Part shown: positions 1-11,004 of the stretch, one piece after another | Numbering within the stretch: the stretch's first letter is position 1 | How the letters are laid out: each line of letters starts with the position of its first letter | NCBI GenBank assembly: GCA_040221415.1 | Contig: JAVKEN010000005.1 | Location: forward strand, 5,608 to 69,607 | DNA: 64,000 bases | Origin: JAVKEN01 sp040221415 | GTDB lineage: Bacteria > Pseudomonadota > Alphaproteobacteria > Rickettsiales > JABSSG01 | Direction: 5' to 3' | Notes under the pieces: model-generated | The model's database searches: none | Seen by the model: the letters and a program-made list of their open reading frames with translations, nothing else | Told to the model about the DNA's origin: nothing | Made by a program: the position numbers and the translations under genes

Positions 1-1
1 A

Positions 2-121
2 GGAGAAAGGTTCTACCCTTTCGGCAAAAGTTCTTCTGCAAACCAGTTCCCCTTATCCAAGGATATTTCAGACGATGTTCACCTAAAACGCTTTGCAAAC
101 GATTTGCAGAAAAACAAATAG
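2..121 (+). CDS. C-terminal end of an unidentified protein (partial)
   Basis: The window opens inside what looks like a coding frame. Frame 2 runs open from base 2 to a TAG stop at 119-121, about 39 codons. The translated tail is rich in Ser, Asp, Asn and Lys and ends in DLQKNK, which looks more protein-like than the Arg/Cys-rich frame 1 that is also open to base 162. I do not recognise the family and no domain can be seen. If real, the upstream neighbour of the 23S gene is a protein gene rather than a 16S rRNA or spacer tRNA. The call rests on composition only. Confidence 0.35.
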   Translation, partial: GERFYPFGKSSSANQFPLSKDISDDVHLKRFANDLQKNK

Positions 122-181
122 CATTCAAACTATGTGCTTTATCTGCTAATCAAATTAGATAAAAAAAAGCGATTTTTATGT

Positions 182-210
182 TTGACAAATTTTTATCCTA
201 GCTATATAAC
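182..210 (+). promoter_or_regulatory. Predicted sigma70-type promoter for the 23S-5S unit
   Basis: A perfect -35 box TTGACA (182-187) is followed after exactly 17 bases by TATAAC (205-210). Transcription would start near 217. Nothing between here and the 23S gene looks coding, so this most likely drives 23S-5S independently of any 16S gene. Confidence 0.7.
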
Positions 211-245
211 TCAATCTCACCTTTTTGGGTGTAGCTGTTTAACAT

Positions 246-3133
<2,888 letters not shown>

Positions 3134-3146
3134 ATAATACTTTAGG

Positions 3147-3293
3147 CCTGTTTAACTGGCCTGGTGGTTATAGCATTCGTGAAACACCTGATCCCATTCC
3201 GAACTCAGAAGTGAAACCGGATAGCGCTGATGGTACTACGTCTTAAGTCGTGGGAGAGTAAGTCGCCGCCAGGCTTGTTAAGCAGGTTTTTTT
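3147..3293 (+). terminator. 5S-flanking stem with T-run (rRNA terminator)
   Basis: CCTGTTTAAC (3147-3156) pairs with GTTAAGCAGG (3277-3286), extending the 5S terminal helix, and is followed by seven T (3287-3293). The structure can serve both for 5S processing and as the Rho-independent end of the 23S-5S transcript. Confidence 0.65.
3158..3275 (+). rRNA. rrf: 5S ribosomal RNA
   Basis: The 5S gene lies about 85 bases after 23S. It carries the conserved core CCGAACTCAGAAGTGAAAC and ends pair as GCCTGG (3159-3164) with CCAGGC (3269-3274). Length is about 118 nt. No tRNA lies between 23S and 5S, and no initiator tRNA follows 5S, unlike many free-living alphaproteobacteria. Confidence 0.95.
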
Positions 3294-3314
3294 ATTGGCC
3301 TAAACCATAATAAT

Positions 3315-3342
3315 TTGCAAAACTTTCTATCTTAAGTAGAAT
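3315..3342 (+). promoter_or_regulatory. Possible promoter for gltS
   Basis: TTGCAA (3315-3320), a 16-base spacer and TAGAAT (3337-3342) lie after the rRNA terminator and 39 bases before the gltS start. It is a match to the sigma70 pattern only; the boxes are imperfect. Confidence 0.4.
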
Positions 3343-3380
3343 GTTAGGAGCATAACTTTATATCTATACAAGCGATTTTT

Positions 3381-4604
3381 ATGGAAGCACACACTACTCT
3401 CAATATCTCTGGTATTAACATGGTGGCAATTAGTATCCTTGTGTTTTTTATTGGGTATTTTTTTGTCCATAATGTTAAAATGTTGCGTCGATATAATATA
3501 CCCGAAGGGATAGTTGGCGGGGTATTAGTAAGTCTATTTTTTTTCTTTATTAAAAAATCATATCATATCAAGGTTGTATTTGATACGGACCTCAGAGATT
3601 TATTTTTAATGATTTTCTTTTGTACTGTAGGTATGACTGCAAAGTTTAAATTGTTGATCTCTGGAGGAAGAACTTTAGCTAAATTGATTGTAGTTGTAAT
3701 AGCATTCTTGATGTTACAGAATTTGACAGGAGTTGCTGTGGCACGACTGATAGGAGAATCAGATGTTGAGGGCTTAATTGCTGGCTCAATTACTTTGGCT
3801 GGAGGTCATGGTACCGCAATATCTTGGGGTACGTTTTTTGAAGAGCATGGTTTTAAAGGGGCAACAGAGTATGGGCTGATTTCTGCTACAATTGGCTTAG
3901 TATGTGGAGGAATTTTTGGCGCTCCAGTGGCAGAAAAATTAATTCATAAGCACAAACTGTTGAAATTTGATAATACAGGTCAAGAAATTATTCCTAATGA
4001 AGATAAAAAGCCTACGGCTAACATTGAAAGACTAGCTACAACTTTCATTATCGTCCTTATGTCTATATTTTTTGTTATCTTATGTATTATTTTAGGTGAA
4101 ATCGCACATAAATTTTTATTAACAAAAAATATAGTTACACCTGCCTATTTGCCAGTTTTGCTGATTGGGATTCTTTTTACTAACACAAGCGAATATGTGA
4201 AGATTACTATTCCACCAAATCTGATAAATTTATTTAGAGATGTTAGCTTACAAGTGTTCATAACTATGAGTATGATGTGTGTAAATATTGAGTACTTATT
4301 TGATAAAAAAGTATTTTCTATTATAACTATTATAGCGGTTCAGATCGTTATGGTGGTGCTGTTTGCCAAACATGTATTCTTCAAAGCTGCAGGTAAGAAT
4401 TATGATGGAGCTGTAATTACAGGAGGATTTATTGGATCTGGACTGGGTGCTACGCCAGTGGCATTAGCAAACGTAGATGTCATTGGAAGAAAGTATCATC
4501 AGTCTGATAAAGCTTTACTGATAGTTCCACTTTTAGGCTCCGTGTTCACTGATTTCTTTAGTGCAATTATTTTACAAGGGTTTCTGCATTATTTGATTTT
4601 ATAA
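3381..4604 (+). CDS. gltS: Sodium/glutamate symporter GltS
   Basis: This inner-membrane protein of 407 residues belongs to the GltS family, which imports glutamate with sodium. It has about ten hydrophobic segments and the two family signature loops: ITLAGGHGTA (near residue 138) and IGSGLGATPVA (near 352), which lie in the two inverted halves of the transporter. Length matches the family (about 400). No clear Shine-Dalgarno precedes the ATG, but the N-terminus aligns in position with other GltS proteins. It stands between the rRNA unit and the sulfate-activation genes. Glutamate uptake fits an intracellular organism feeding its TCA cycle on host amino acids; that link is inference. Confidence 0.92.
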   Translation: MEAHTTLNISGINMVAISILVFFIGYFFVHNVKMLRRYNIPEGIVGGVLVSLFFFFIKKSYHIKVVFDTDLRDLFLMIFFCTVGMTAKFKLLISGGRTLAKLIVVVIAFLMLQNLTGVAVARLIGESDVEGLIAGSITLAGGHGTAISWGTFFEEHGFKGATEYGLISATIGLVCGGIFGAPVAEKLIHKHKLLKFDNTGQEIIPNEDKKPTANIERLATTFIIVLMSIFFVILCIILGEIAHKFLLTKNIVTPAYLPVLLIGILFTNTSEYVKITIPPNLINLFRDVSLQVFITMSMMCVNIEYLFDKKVFSIITIIAVQIVMVVLFAKHVFFKAAGKNYDGAVITGGFIGSGLGATPVALANVDVIGRKYHQSDKALLIVPLLGSVFTDFFSAIILQGFLHYLIL

Positions 4605-4613
4605 GAAGGATTC

Positions 4614-4640
4614 TTGATTTATTTATATCTATCTTATAAT
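4614..4640 (+). promoter_or_regulatory. Possible promoter for the sulfate-activation operon
   Basis: A perfect -10 box TATAAT (4635-4640) lies 29 bases before the start of the sat-cysC fusion. The -35 is weaker: TTGATT (4614-4619) at a short 15-base spacing, or TTCTTG (4611-4616) at 18. It is the only visible promoter before the run of four genes ending at 8395. Confidence 0.45.
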
Positions 4641-4669
4641 CTTCTTGCGACTATAGGATAGCTAAAATT

Positions 4670-6286
4670 ATGAAATCAATTGATCTGAAGCCACGTCAAA
4701 TTTGTGATCTTGAAATGATACTTAATAATGGTTTTAAGCCATTACGAGGTTTTCTTAATGAAGAAGATTACAGCTCAGTATGCAAAAAAATGCGTCTAAA
4801 GTCCGGAGAGGTTTGGCCTATACCTATAACTCTTGATGTTGATGAGTCTACCGCAATGGAGTTAAAAAAAGGTGAGCAGATAGAGTTGAGGGATTTAGAA
4901 GGAGTGGTGCTCGGTTTATTGACTGTAAGTAGCATATGGCAACCAGATAAGAAAATAGAGGCAGAGTTAGTTTTTGGTTCAACGGACCAAGCTCATCCTG
5001 CAGTTGATTATTTACTTAATAAGGCTAGAGATTATTATATTGGTGGTGAAGTAAAAAAGGTTCAGCTGCCCACACATTATGATTATAAAAAATATAGAAA
5101 AACACCAGATGAGTTAAAAGAGGAGTTTGATAGATTGGGTTGGAAAAAAATTGTCGCTTTCCAAACGCGCAATCCACTTCATAAAGCTCACCAGGAGTTG
5201 ACACTTAGGGCGGCCAAGGATAATGAGGCTAACCTGTTAATTCATCCTGTGGTAGGGATGACAAAGCCTGGCGATATAGATCATCACACTAGAGTCAGAT
5301 GTTATGAGGCTATAATTGACTCTTATCCCCAAGAAACAACTAAGTTAAGCTTATTGCCCATTGCAATGAGAATGGCTGGTCCCAGAGAAGCTTTATGGCA
5401 TGCTATCATTAGAAAGAACTACGGATGTACACATTTTATTGTTGGGCGTGATCATGCTGGCCCAGGAAAAAATTCACAAGGTGAAGATTTTTATGATCCA
5501 TATGGGGCACAAAAATTAGTAGCAAAATATGAAAGTGAAATTGGAATAAAAATGGTTCCATTTAAGATGATGCAATATAGTGAAGATAGGGCGCAGTATG
5601 TTCCAGCTGATGAGGTGCAGGATGGAGAGAATCTACTTAATATTTCAGGAACTGAACTTAGAAGAAGGTTGCGTGAAGGTTTGGAGATACCTGAGTGGTT
5701 TTCTCCCTCAGAAGTTATAACAGAGCTTAGAAGATCTTTTCCTCCTATGAATCAAAGAGGGTTTACTATTTTCTTTACTGGATTATCTGGAGCAGGAAAG
5801 TCTACTTTAGCAAATGGGTTGATGGTTAAGTTGATGGAAATCGGTACTAGGCCTGTGACCTTGCTTGATGGAGATATAGTAAGAAAACATTTGTCATCTG
5901 AGTTAGGGTTTTCTAAGGAGCATAGAGATATTAACGTACGAAGAATTGGTTATGTTGCGAGTGAAATCACAAAAAATAGAGGAGTTGCCATATGCGCACC
6001 TATCGCTCCATATGCTGATTTAAGAAGAGAAGTAAGACAGATGATTTCTGAATATGGTGTGTTTGTAGAAGTTTACGTGTCAACAGATTTAGATGTTTGT
6101 GAAAAAAGAGATCGCAAAGGACTTTATAGGTTAGCTCGCGAGGGAAAGATAAAACATTTTACGGGTATTGATGACCCATATCAGGAGCCGCAAAATCCTG
6201 AAATTATAATAGATACAGCAGATTTAGATGCTGAGGAGGCGATTAACATGATAATGTTGAAATTAGAAAAGCTTGGTTTAGTTTGA
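4670..6286 (+). CDS. Bifunctional sulfate adenylyltransferase / adenylylsulfate kinase
   Basis: This 538-residue fusion makes PAPS from sulfate in two ATP-dependent steps. The N-terminal part (to about 350) is a homomeric ATP sulfurylase: it has the QTRNPLHKAH motif at about 164-174, containing the RNP and HxxH elements, and GRDHAGPG at about 259-266. The C-terminal part (about 362-538) is an APS kinase with an intact Walker A loop (GLSGAGKST, near 371) and the downstream DGD and RR elements. Both active sites look intact. The homomeric Sat-CysC arrangement differs from the CysDN type. It is tightly coupled to cysQ, sharing one base. No APS/PAPS reductase or sulfite reductase gene is in the window, so sulfation is a likelier use than cysteine synthesis; this is inference. 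Confidence 0.95.
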   Translation: MKSIDLKPRQICDLEMILNNGFKPLRGFLNEEDYSSVCKKMRLKSGEVWPIPITLDVDESTAMELKKGEQIELRDLEGVVLGLLTVSSIWQPDKKIEAELVFGSTDQAHPAVDYLLNKARDYYIGGEVKKVQLPTHYDYKKYRKTPDELKEEFDRLGWKKIVAFQTRNPLHKAHQELTLRAAKDNEANLLIHPVVGMTKPGDIDHHTRVRCYEAIIDSYPQETTKLSLLPIAMRMAGPREALWHAIIRKNYGCTHFIVGRDHAGPGKNSQGEDFYDPYGAQKLVAKYESEIGIKMVPFKMMQYSEDRAQYVPADEVQDGENLLNISGTELRRRLREGLEIPEWFSPSEVITELRRSFPPMNQRGFTIFFTGLSGAGKSTLANGLMVKLMEIGTRPVTLLDGDIVRKHLSSELGFSKEHRDINVRRIGYVASEITKNRGVAICAPIAPYADLRREVRQMISEYGVFVEVYVSTDLDVCEKRDRKGLYRLAREGKIKHFTGIDDPYQEPQNPEIIIDTADLDAEEAINMIMLKLEKLGLV

Positions 6287-7053
6287 TGGTTAACAAAAAT
6301 GACATATCGTACCTTATTCAGTTGATTGACCAAGCAGGAACATCTGCATTAGCGTTTTATAAAGGCGATAACACGACAACAATAAAATCCGACAATAGTC
6401 CAGTTACTAAGGCTGATATTGCTTCACATGAAGTAATACATCGGGGGTTAAGTAAATTTAATTTGCCAGTAATTTCTGAGGAATCAACTGAAAGCCACGG
6501 TATAAAAAGTGATAGATACTGGCTGATTGACCCTCTTGATGGCACGAAAGAATTTATTAATCACTCTGCTGAATTCACAGTGAATATAGCCCTAATAGAA
6601 GGAAATAAGCCAGTTTTTGGGATTGTGTCTGCACCCGCTCTCAAACAAATATGGTATGGAGGCAAAGGTGTGGGTTCACACAAGTTGGATTCAGGTCAAG
6701 AAACTAAAATTATTTGCAGACCAGTAAATGCAAATAATTTGGTTTCTTTGGTTAGCAAGAGTCATTCTAATAAATCTGATCTAGAAAAATTTTATAAAAG
6801 TAATAACCTTTCTGATGTAATTGAAAAGCCTGCAGGTTCCTCATTGAAGATATGTTATATAGCTGAAGGAAAGGCTGATATATACCCAAGACTAGGACCT
6901 ACGATGGAATGGGATATTGCAGCTGCCCAATCTGTAATTGAAAACTCTGGTGGGTTTATATACACTGAATCTGGCGCTATGAAGTATGGTAAAAAAGAGT
7001 TGCTGAATCCTCATTTCGTAGCCTCAGGATTTAAACGCAAATATATATTTTGA
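6286..7053 (+). CDS. cysQ: 3'(2'),5'-bisphosphate nucleotidase CysQ
   Basis: CysQ removes the 3'-phosphate from PAP, the by-product released whenever PAPS donates its sulfate. It is a member of the inositol monophosphatase superfamily. The metal-binding DPLDGTKEF motif is present at about residues 82-90, with EES upstream and WDIAAAQ at about 208. I chose the ATG at 6286, which overlaps the TGA of the preceding gene by one base; a TTG three bases earlier is possible. At 255 residues it has family length. Its place directly after the PAPS-forming enzyme indicates that PAPS is consumed by a transfer reaction in this cell. Confidence 0.92.
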   Translation: MVNKNDISYLIQLIDQAGTSALAFYKGDNTTTIKSDNSPVTKADIASHEVIHRGLSKFNLPVISEESTESHGIKSDRYWLIDPLDGTKEFINHSAEFTVNIALIEGNKPVFGIVSAPALKQIWYGGKGVGSHKLDSGQETKIICRPVNANNLVSLVSKSHSNKSDLEKFYKSNNLSDVIEKPAGSSLKICYIAEGKADIYPRLGPTMEWDIAAAQSVIENSGGFIYTESGAMKYGKKELLNPHFVASGFKRKYIF

Positions 7054-7054
7054 T

Positions 7055-7276
7055 ATGTATAAATATGAAGAAAGCTCCGTCAGATCGATTTTGAAATCAT
7101 TTTCATGGCGCGTCCTTGCTACGGCCACTACTGTGTTAATTGCATATATAATTACTGGGGAGATTGATATGGCTAAAAAAATAGGATGTATTGAATTTGT
7201 ATCTAAAATGCTAATATATTTTTTGCATGAGCGTTTATGGAATGAAATTTCATTCGGGCGGGTGAAAATTAAATAA
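7055..7276 (+). CDS. DUF2061 small membrane protein
   Basis: This 73-residue protein matches the DUF2061 pattern: an S-x-x-KSFSWR motif near the N-terminus, a hydrophobic helix (about 20-36), and a C-terminal helix with FLHERLWNEI. Members are often found beside or fused to sulfate-activation genes; their function is unknown. It follows cysQ by one base, so it is in the same operon. The sequence shows two membrane-compatible segments and no catalytic motif. A role at the membrane in sulfate entry or PAPS use is plausible but unproven. Confidence 0.8.
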   Translation: MYKYEESSVRSILKSFSWRVLATATTVLIAYIITGEIDMAKKIGCIEFVSKMLIYFLHERLWNEISFGRVKIK

Positions 7277-7303
7277 CTCTCTAAAAAACTAATAAGTGTT
7301 CTC

Positions 7304-8395
7304 ATGATAAATTCATCTAATACAAATGAATTTCTATCTGCCTTTAAGTACGCTTCGATTGGTATGGCCATTGTTTCTCTCGAAGGAAAATGGGTAAAAG
7401 TAAACAAATCAATATGTAATATAGTTGGTTACACAGAGGAGGAGCTGCTTCAAACTGATTTTCAAACTATAACTCATCCAGATTCTTTAGGTGATGATTT
7501 GCAATATGTACAGCAAATGCTTGATAAGAAAATTGATTACTATGAGATGGAGAAACAATACATACATAAAAAAGGTCATACAGTGTGGGTGTTATTGAGC
7601 GTATCATTGGTTTTTGATGAAGGTGACAATCCGAAATATTTTATTTCCCAGATCCAAGACATTGATGCACGCAAGAAGGCAGAGAATAAGTTGCGTGAAT
7701 ACACGAATAATCTTGAAGTTAGCCATCAGCAACTGGAAGAATTTGTGCATATTGTATCTCATGACCTAAAAGAGCCTTTAAGGGGAGCTTCTTATTATAA
7801 CAGCTTAATCTCGGATGATTGTTCACCTTTATCTCCAAGTCTAAAAAAACTACTGAACTCTCAAAGTATACTATTAAAAAAAATGTCTGACTTGCTTGAT
7901 CATTTGCTGTATTACTCACAAATTGGCTGTGATCATCTTTCATTCTCAAAAGTAAACATAAAGAAAATAGTGAACTCTGTTATTCACGAAAACTTAAAAG
8001 TATTAATCAAAGAAAATAATGTCAAAATTATTGTGGCGAATACTCTTCCTATTCTTGAGAATTGTGATCCGTTTAAAATAGAAGAAGTTTTTCAAAATCT
8101 GATATCAAATGCAATCAAATATAACCTATCTACAAGCAAAAAAGTAACTATAGGTTTTGACAAAAAAAAGAAATTTTATTTTGTTGCAGATAATGGAGTA
8201 GGTATACAGATAGATAATAGCGATAATATATATCGCATATTTAAGAGAGCGCATGATTCAAAGGACCTTCCCTCTGGATCTGGTGTTGGGTTATCAATCG
8301 TAAAGAGAATAATTGAAAGACATAATGGTAAAATATGGTGTGAACCGGCCCCTCATTGCACAGGAACAAAATTTTGCTTTACTCTTAATGTGTGA
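7304..8395 (+). CDS. PAS-domain sensor histidine kinase
   Basis: This is a soluble-looking kinase of 363 residues with no membrane segment. A PAS domain covers about 10-125, with a PAC-type end. A HisKA dimerisation helix follows, with the phospho-acceptor His in SHDLKEPLRG at about 152. The HATPase_c domain has the N-box NLISNAIKYN (about 264), the ADNGVGI box and GSGVGLSIVKRI. The phytochrome-like H-box (HDLKEPLR) is characteristic of one PAS kinase subgroup. No response regulator gene is adjacent, so it is an orphan here. It starts 27 bases after the DUF2061 gene and is probably co-transcribed with sulfate activation. The input signal cannot be read from sequence. Confidence 0.9.
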   Translation: MINSSNTNEFLSAFKYASIGMAIVSLEGKWVKVNKSICNIVGYTEEELLQTDFQTITHPDSLGDDLQYVQQMLDKKIDYYEMEKQYIHKKGHTVWVLLSVSLVFDEGDNPKYFISQIQDIDARKKAENKLREYTNNLEVSHQQLEEFVHIVSHDLKEPLRGASYYNSLISDDCSPLSPSLKKLLNSQSILLKKMSDLLDHLLYYSQIGCDHLSFSKVNIKKIVNSVIHENLKVLIKENNVKIIVANTLPILENCDPFKIEEVFQNLISNAIKYNLSTSKKVTIGFDKKKKFYFVADNGVGIQIDNSDNIYRIFKRAHDSKDLPSGSGVGLSIVKRIIERHNGKIWCEPAPHCTGTKFCFTLNV

Positions 8396-8408
8396 TAAGA
8401 GAGGTTTT

Positions 8409-8485
<77 letters not shown>

Positions 8486-8542
8486 ACAACTGTATTTAGT
8501 TATATATAAAATAAAATAAAAATCAATGGTTCTTTTTGATGT

Positions 8543-9529
8543 CTATATGCCAAGCTCTAAGTACACTTTATCTAACAAAAGATCTATACCTTCTTTGCTA
8601 ACTGCAGATATTATGAAAACTTTCTTTTTTATTTTTTTTTCCAAATAAGCGGCAATCTCTTTTGCCTCTTCAGGACTTTTTGAATCACATTTGTTTAACG
8701 CAATGATTTCAGCCTTGTTTGATAATAGCTTACTGTAATTATTTAATTCTTTGCGAATAATTTTATAATCAATTTCGGCTCTGTGAGCATTAATATCAAT
8801 TAAATGTAATAATATTTTACATCTTTCTATATGCTTCAAAAATCTGTGACCTAAGCCATGACCATCGCTTGCACCCTCTATTAAACCTGGAATATCTGCA
8901 AAAGATATTTCTTGAAAGTTTTTTATTACCATGCCTAATTGCGGTTTCAATGTAGTAAATGGGTAAGAGGCGATTTTTGGTTTTGCTCTTGAGATCGAAG
9001 AGATGAACGTAGATTTTCCAGCATTGGGCTTTCCAATAATTCCAACATCTGAGATTAGTTTCAATTTCATCCAAATCCACAATTCTTCTCCAATAGTTCC
9101 AGTAGTTTTGGTTCGTGGTGCTTGGTTGGTCGAAGATTTAAAAGTGGCGTTTCCTCTTCCGCCTCTTCCGCCTTCAGCAATTGTGATCTCTTGATCTTCT
9201 TGTGATAAGTCTGCAATTAAAACATCACCGTTCTCAGTAAATATCTGCGTCCCTACGGGGACCGTCAAAATAAGAGGGGGTCTAGATTGACCGTGCCTGT
9301 TACTTCCTTTTCCAGGCTCTCCGCTTTTGGCTTTGAAATGCTGTTTATACCTGTAGTCAATCAAAGTATTCAGATTTGAGGCTGTTCTAATTATTACTGA
9401 AGACCCGTTTCCTCCATTTCCACCGTCTGGACCACCATTAGGAATGAACTTCTCGCGTCTGAAGCTTACACACCCAGAAGCGCCATCTCCGGCTTTAATG
9501 AATATCTTTGCTTCATCAAGAAATTGCAT
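8543..9529 (-). CDS. obgE: GTPase Obg (CgtA)
   Basis: Obg is a ribosome-associated GTPase acting in large-subunit assembly and stress control. The glycine-rich Obg fold occupies about 1-157 (GDGASGCVSFRREKF near the start). The G domain has GKPNAGKST (G1, about 166), DIPGL (G3) and NKCD (G4). At 328 residues it is the short form, lacking the extra C-terminal domain of some Gram-positive members. It is the last gene of rplU-rpmA-obg, a classic order, 24 bases after rpmA. A Lys-rich stretch near 295-300 is the only oddity. Confidence 0.97.
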   Translation of the reverse strand: MQFLDEAKIFIKAGDGASGCVSFRREKFIPNGGPDGGNGGNGSSVIIRTASNLNTLIDYRYKQHFKAKSGEPGKGSNRHGQSRPPLILTVPVGTQIFTENGDVLIADLSQEDQEITIAEGGRGGRGNATFKSSTNQAPRTKTTGTIGEELWIWMKLKLISDVGIIGKPNAGKSTFISSISRAKPKIASYPFTTLKPQLGMVIKNFQEISFADIPGLIEGASDGHGLGHRFLKHIERCKILLHLIDINAHRAEIDYKIIRKELNNYSKLLSNKAEIIALNKCDSKSPEEAKEIAAYLEKKIKKKVFIISAVSKEGIDLLLDKVYLELGI

Positions 9530-9553
9530 GAATTTTAGAGGCTTGAATTTGAA

Positions 9554-9805
9554 TTAGCCTTCTACGCTAACAAATACTTTATTTCCGATTTTTCTGTGAA
9601 ATTTAACTCTGCCAGGAGACGTTGCAAATATTGTGTGATCTTTACCTAATCCCACATTACTTCCAGGATTGTATTTTGTTCCTCTTTGACGAACAATAAT
9701 ATTACCTGACACTACAGATTGGCCATCGCTACACTTAACACCTAGCCTTCTTCCTATTGAGTCTCTGCCGTTCTTAGAACTACCACCTGCCTTCTTCGTT
9801 GCCAT
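9554..9805 (-). CDS. rpmA: 50S ribosomal protein L27
   Basis: L27 is an 83-residue large-subunit protein whose N-terminus reaches the peptidyl transferase centre. The start MATKKAGGSSKNGRDS, followed by GRRLGVK, is diagnostic. There is no N-terminal extension needing cleavage, as is usual in Gram-negatives. It is 17 bases downstream of rplU and co-transcribed with it. Confidence 0.98.
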   Translation of the reverse strand: MATKKAGGSSKNGRDSIGRRLGVKCSDGQSVVSGNIIVRQRGTKYNPGSNVGLGKDHTIFATSPGRVKFHRKIGNKVFVSVEG

Positions 9806-9822
9806 TGTTTACTCCAGTATGC

Positions 9823-10137
9823 TTATTTCTTAATTTCAACTATTTCAAGCTTAGATAATTCTTGCCTGTGACCTTGTTTTCGTCGGTAATTTTGTCTTTT
9901 CTTTTTCTTAAACACGATAATCTTATCAGTTTTTAAGTGCTCTAATATTTTTACTTTGACAGAGGCTGACTTTACAATTGGGTCTCCTATTGTAGTTCCA
10001 GTTTTTTCATCGCTTACAAACAGCACCTCTTCTAAATTCATTGAGGAACCTGGTTCTCCATGAATCTTTTCAACTAAAATGTGTTTTCCAACTTCAGCCT
10101 TATACTGCTTTCCGCCAGTCTTTACAATTGCAAGCAT
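9823..10137 (-). CDS. rplU: 50S ribosomal protein L21
   Basis: L21 is a 104-residue protein of the large subunit that binds 23S rRNA. It begins MLAIVKTGGKQYKAEVG and has the C-terminal KKKRQNYRRKQGHRQ segment typical of the family. It is the first gene of the rplU-rpmA-obg operon, with a good promoter just upstream. Confidence 0.98.
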   Translation of the reverse strand: MLAIVKTGGKQYKAEVGKHILVEKIHGEPGSSMNLEEVLFVSDEKTGTTIGDPIVKSASVKVKILEHLKTDKIIVFKKKKRQNYRRKQGHRQELSKLEIVEIKK

Positions 10138-10165
10138 TGCCTATTACCATTAAATGAGACTGACA

Positions 10166-10194
10166 TATTTATTAGTTTTGAGTCAAAATGTCAA
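10166..10194 (-). promoter_or_regulatory. Predicted promoter of the rplU-rpmA-obg operon
   Basis: On the minus strand TTGACA (complement of 10189-10194) is separated by 17 bases from TAAATA (complement of 10166-10171). Transcription would start near 10159, leaving about 20 bases of leader before the rplU ATG. Confidence 0.6.
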
Positions 10195-10372
10195 ATAGTT
10201 TTCAATAAAATATTTGAGCAATAATCCTTTCTGACCACAAGGGATGTATTTTTTCTTGTATAATATCATCTCCCGTTGAAATCACTTGCATTTATATGCT
10301 AACTTAATGAAAAGCATTGCTAAAACACTACTTTTGATGTTTTATATATTATTTACTAACTAATGGAGCATT

Positions 10373-10999
10373 ATGCAAAAGAAAGACTTAGAATTTTGTG
10401 AATTATTATGTGCTAAGTTTTGCCATGATTTGTCTGGACCAATTGGAGCTATCAACAATGGTATAGACTTTCTGGACTCAGATAATGTTGGTATGAAGGA
10501 AAAAGCAGCTGATTTAGTTAAACTCAGTTCTAATCAGGCTGTTAATAGATTGGCATTTTTTAGGCAAGCTTATGGTTCGTATACCATAGGTTCGAAGATT
10601 AATATATCACAGCTGAAATCACTAATAAATAAGTATACGCATGATACAAAAATTCGTGTTGAGTTAGTGAATATGATTTCACAAGACCTGGAAATAGACC
10701 ATTTGTTAAGCAAAGTTTTGCTAAACTTTATGGTGATAGCATCGGGAATTGTATTGCTAAATGGTAATGTGGAAATTGATTTTTGCAACGATGAAGCGAT
10801 GAAGACAATTAAGATTAATGCTACAGGACCTGTAGCGAAAGTAGACGAAGATCTTAAAAGTATTCTTGAGGGGGGTGTTGTTGAAAAAACTACAAGAAAT
10901 GTACAGCAACTATATACAAAACATCTGCTTGATTCCGCCTCAATAAAGACTGAGGTGCAAAATGATAAATCGGGCATAAAAATCGAACTTACTATATAG
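10373..10999 (+). CDS. chpT: Histidine phosphotransferase ChpT
   Basis: ChpT passes phosphate from the hybrid kinase CckA to CtrA and CpdR in the alphaproteobacterial cell-cycle relay. The phospho-acceptor helix reads LCAKFCHDLSGPIGAINNG, with the active His at about residue 18, followed by a four-helix bundle half and a degenerate ATPase-like C-terminal domain without ATP-binding boxes. At 208 residues it has family length. GGAG lies 4 bases before the ATG. The gene is specific to alphaproteobacteria and implies that CckA and CtrA lie elsewhere in this genome. Confidence 0.88.
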   Translation: MQKKDLEFCELLCAKFCHDLSGPIGAINNGIDFLDSDNVGMKEKAADLVKLSSNQAVNRLAFFRQAYGSYTIGSKINISQLKSLINKYTHDTKIRVELVNMISQDLEIDHLLSKVLLNFMVIASGIVLLNGNVEIDFCNDEAMKTIKINATGPVAKVDEDLKSILEGGVVEKTTRNVQQLYTKHLLDSASIKTEVQNDKSGIKIELTI

Positions 11000-11004
11000 C
11001 GGAC

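Noticed and set aside
1..162. Frame 1 at the window start, open for 53 codons
   Set aside because: The composition (many Arg, Lys, Cys) is unlike a natural protein; frame 2 looks more likely as the true tail.
7024..7407. 127-codon minus-strand frame opposite cysQ, DUF2061 and the kinase
   Set aside because: It spans three supported genes on the other strand and has no recognisable domain; AT-rich antisense frames of this size are expected.
10570..10977. 135-codon minus-strand frame opposite chpT
   Set aside because: The plus-strand frame is a clear ChpT with catalytic His; the antisense frame has the Ser/Cys-rich composition of a shadow.
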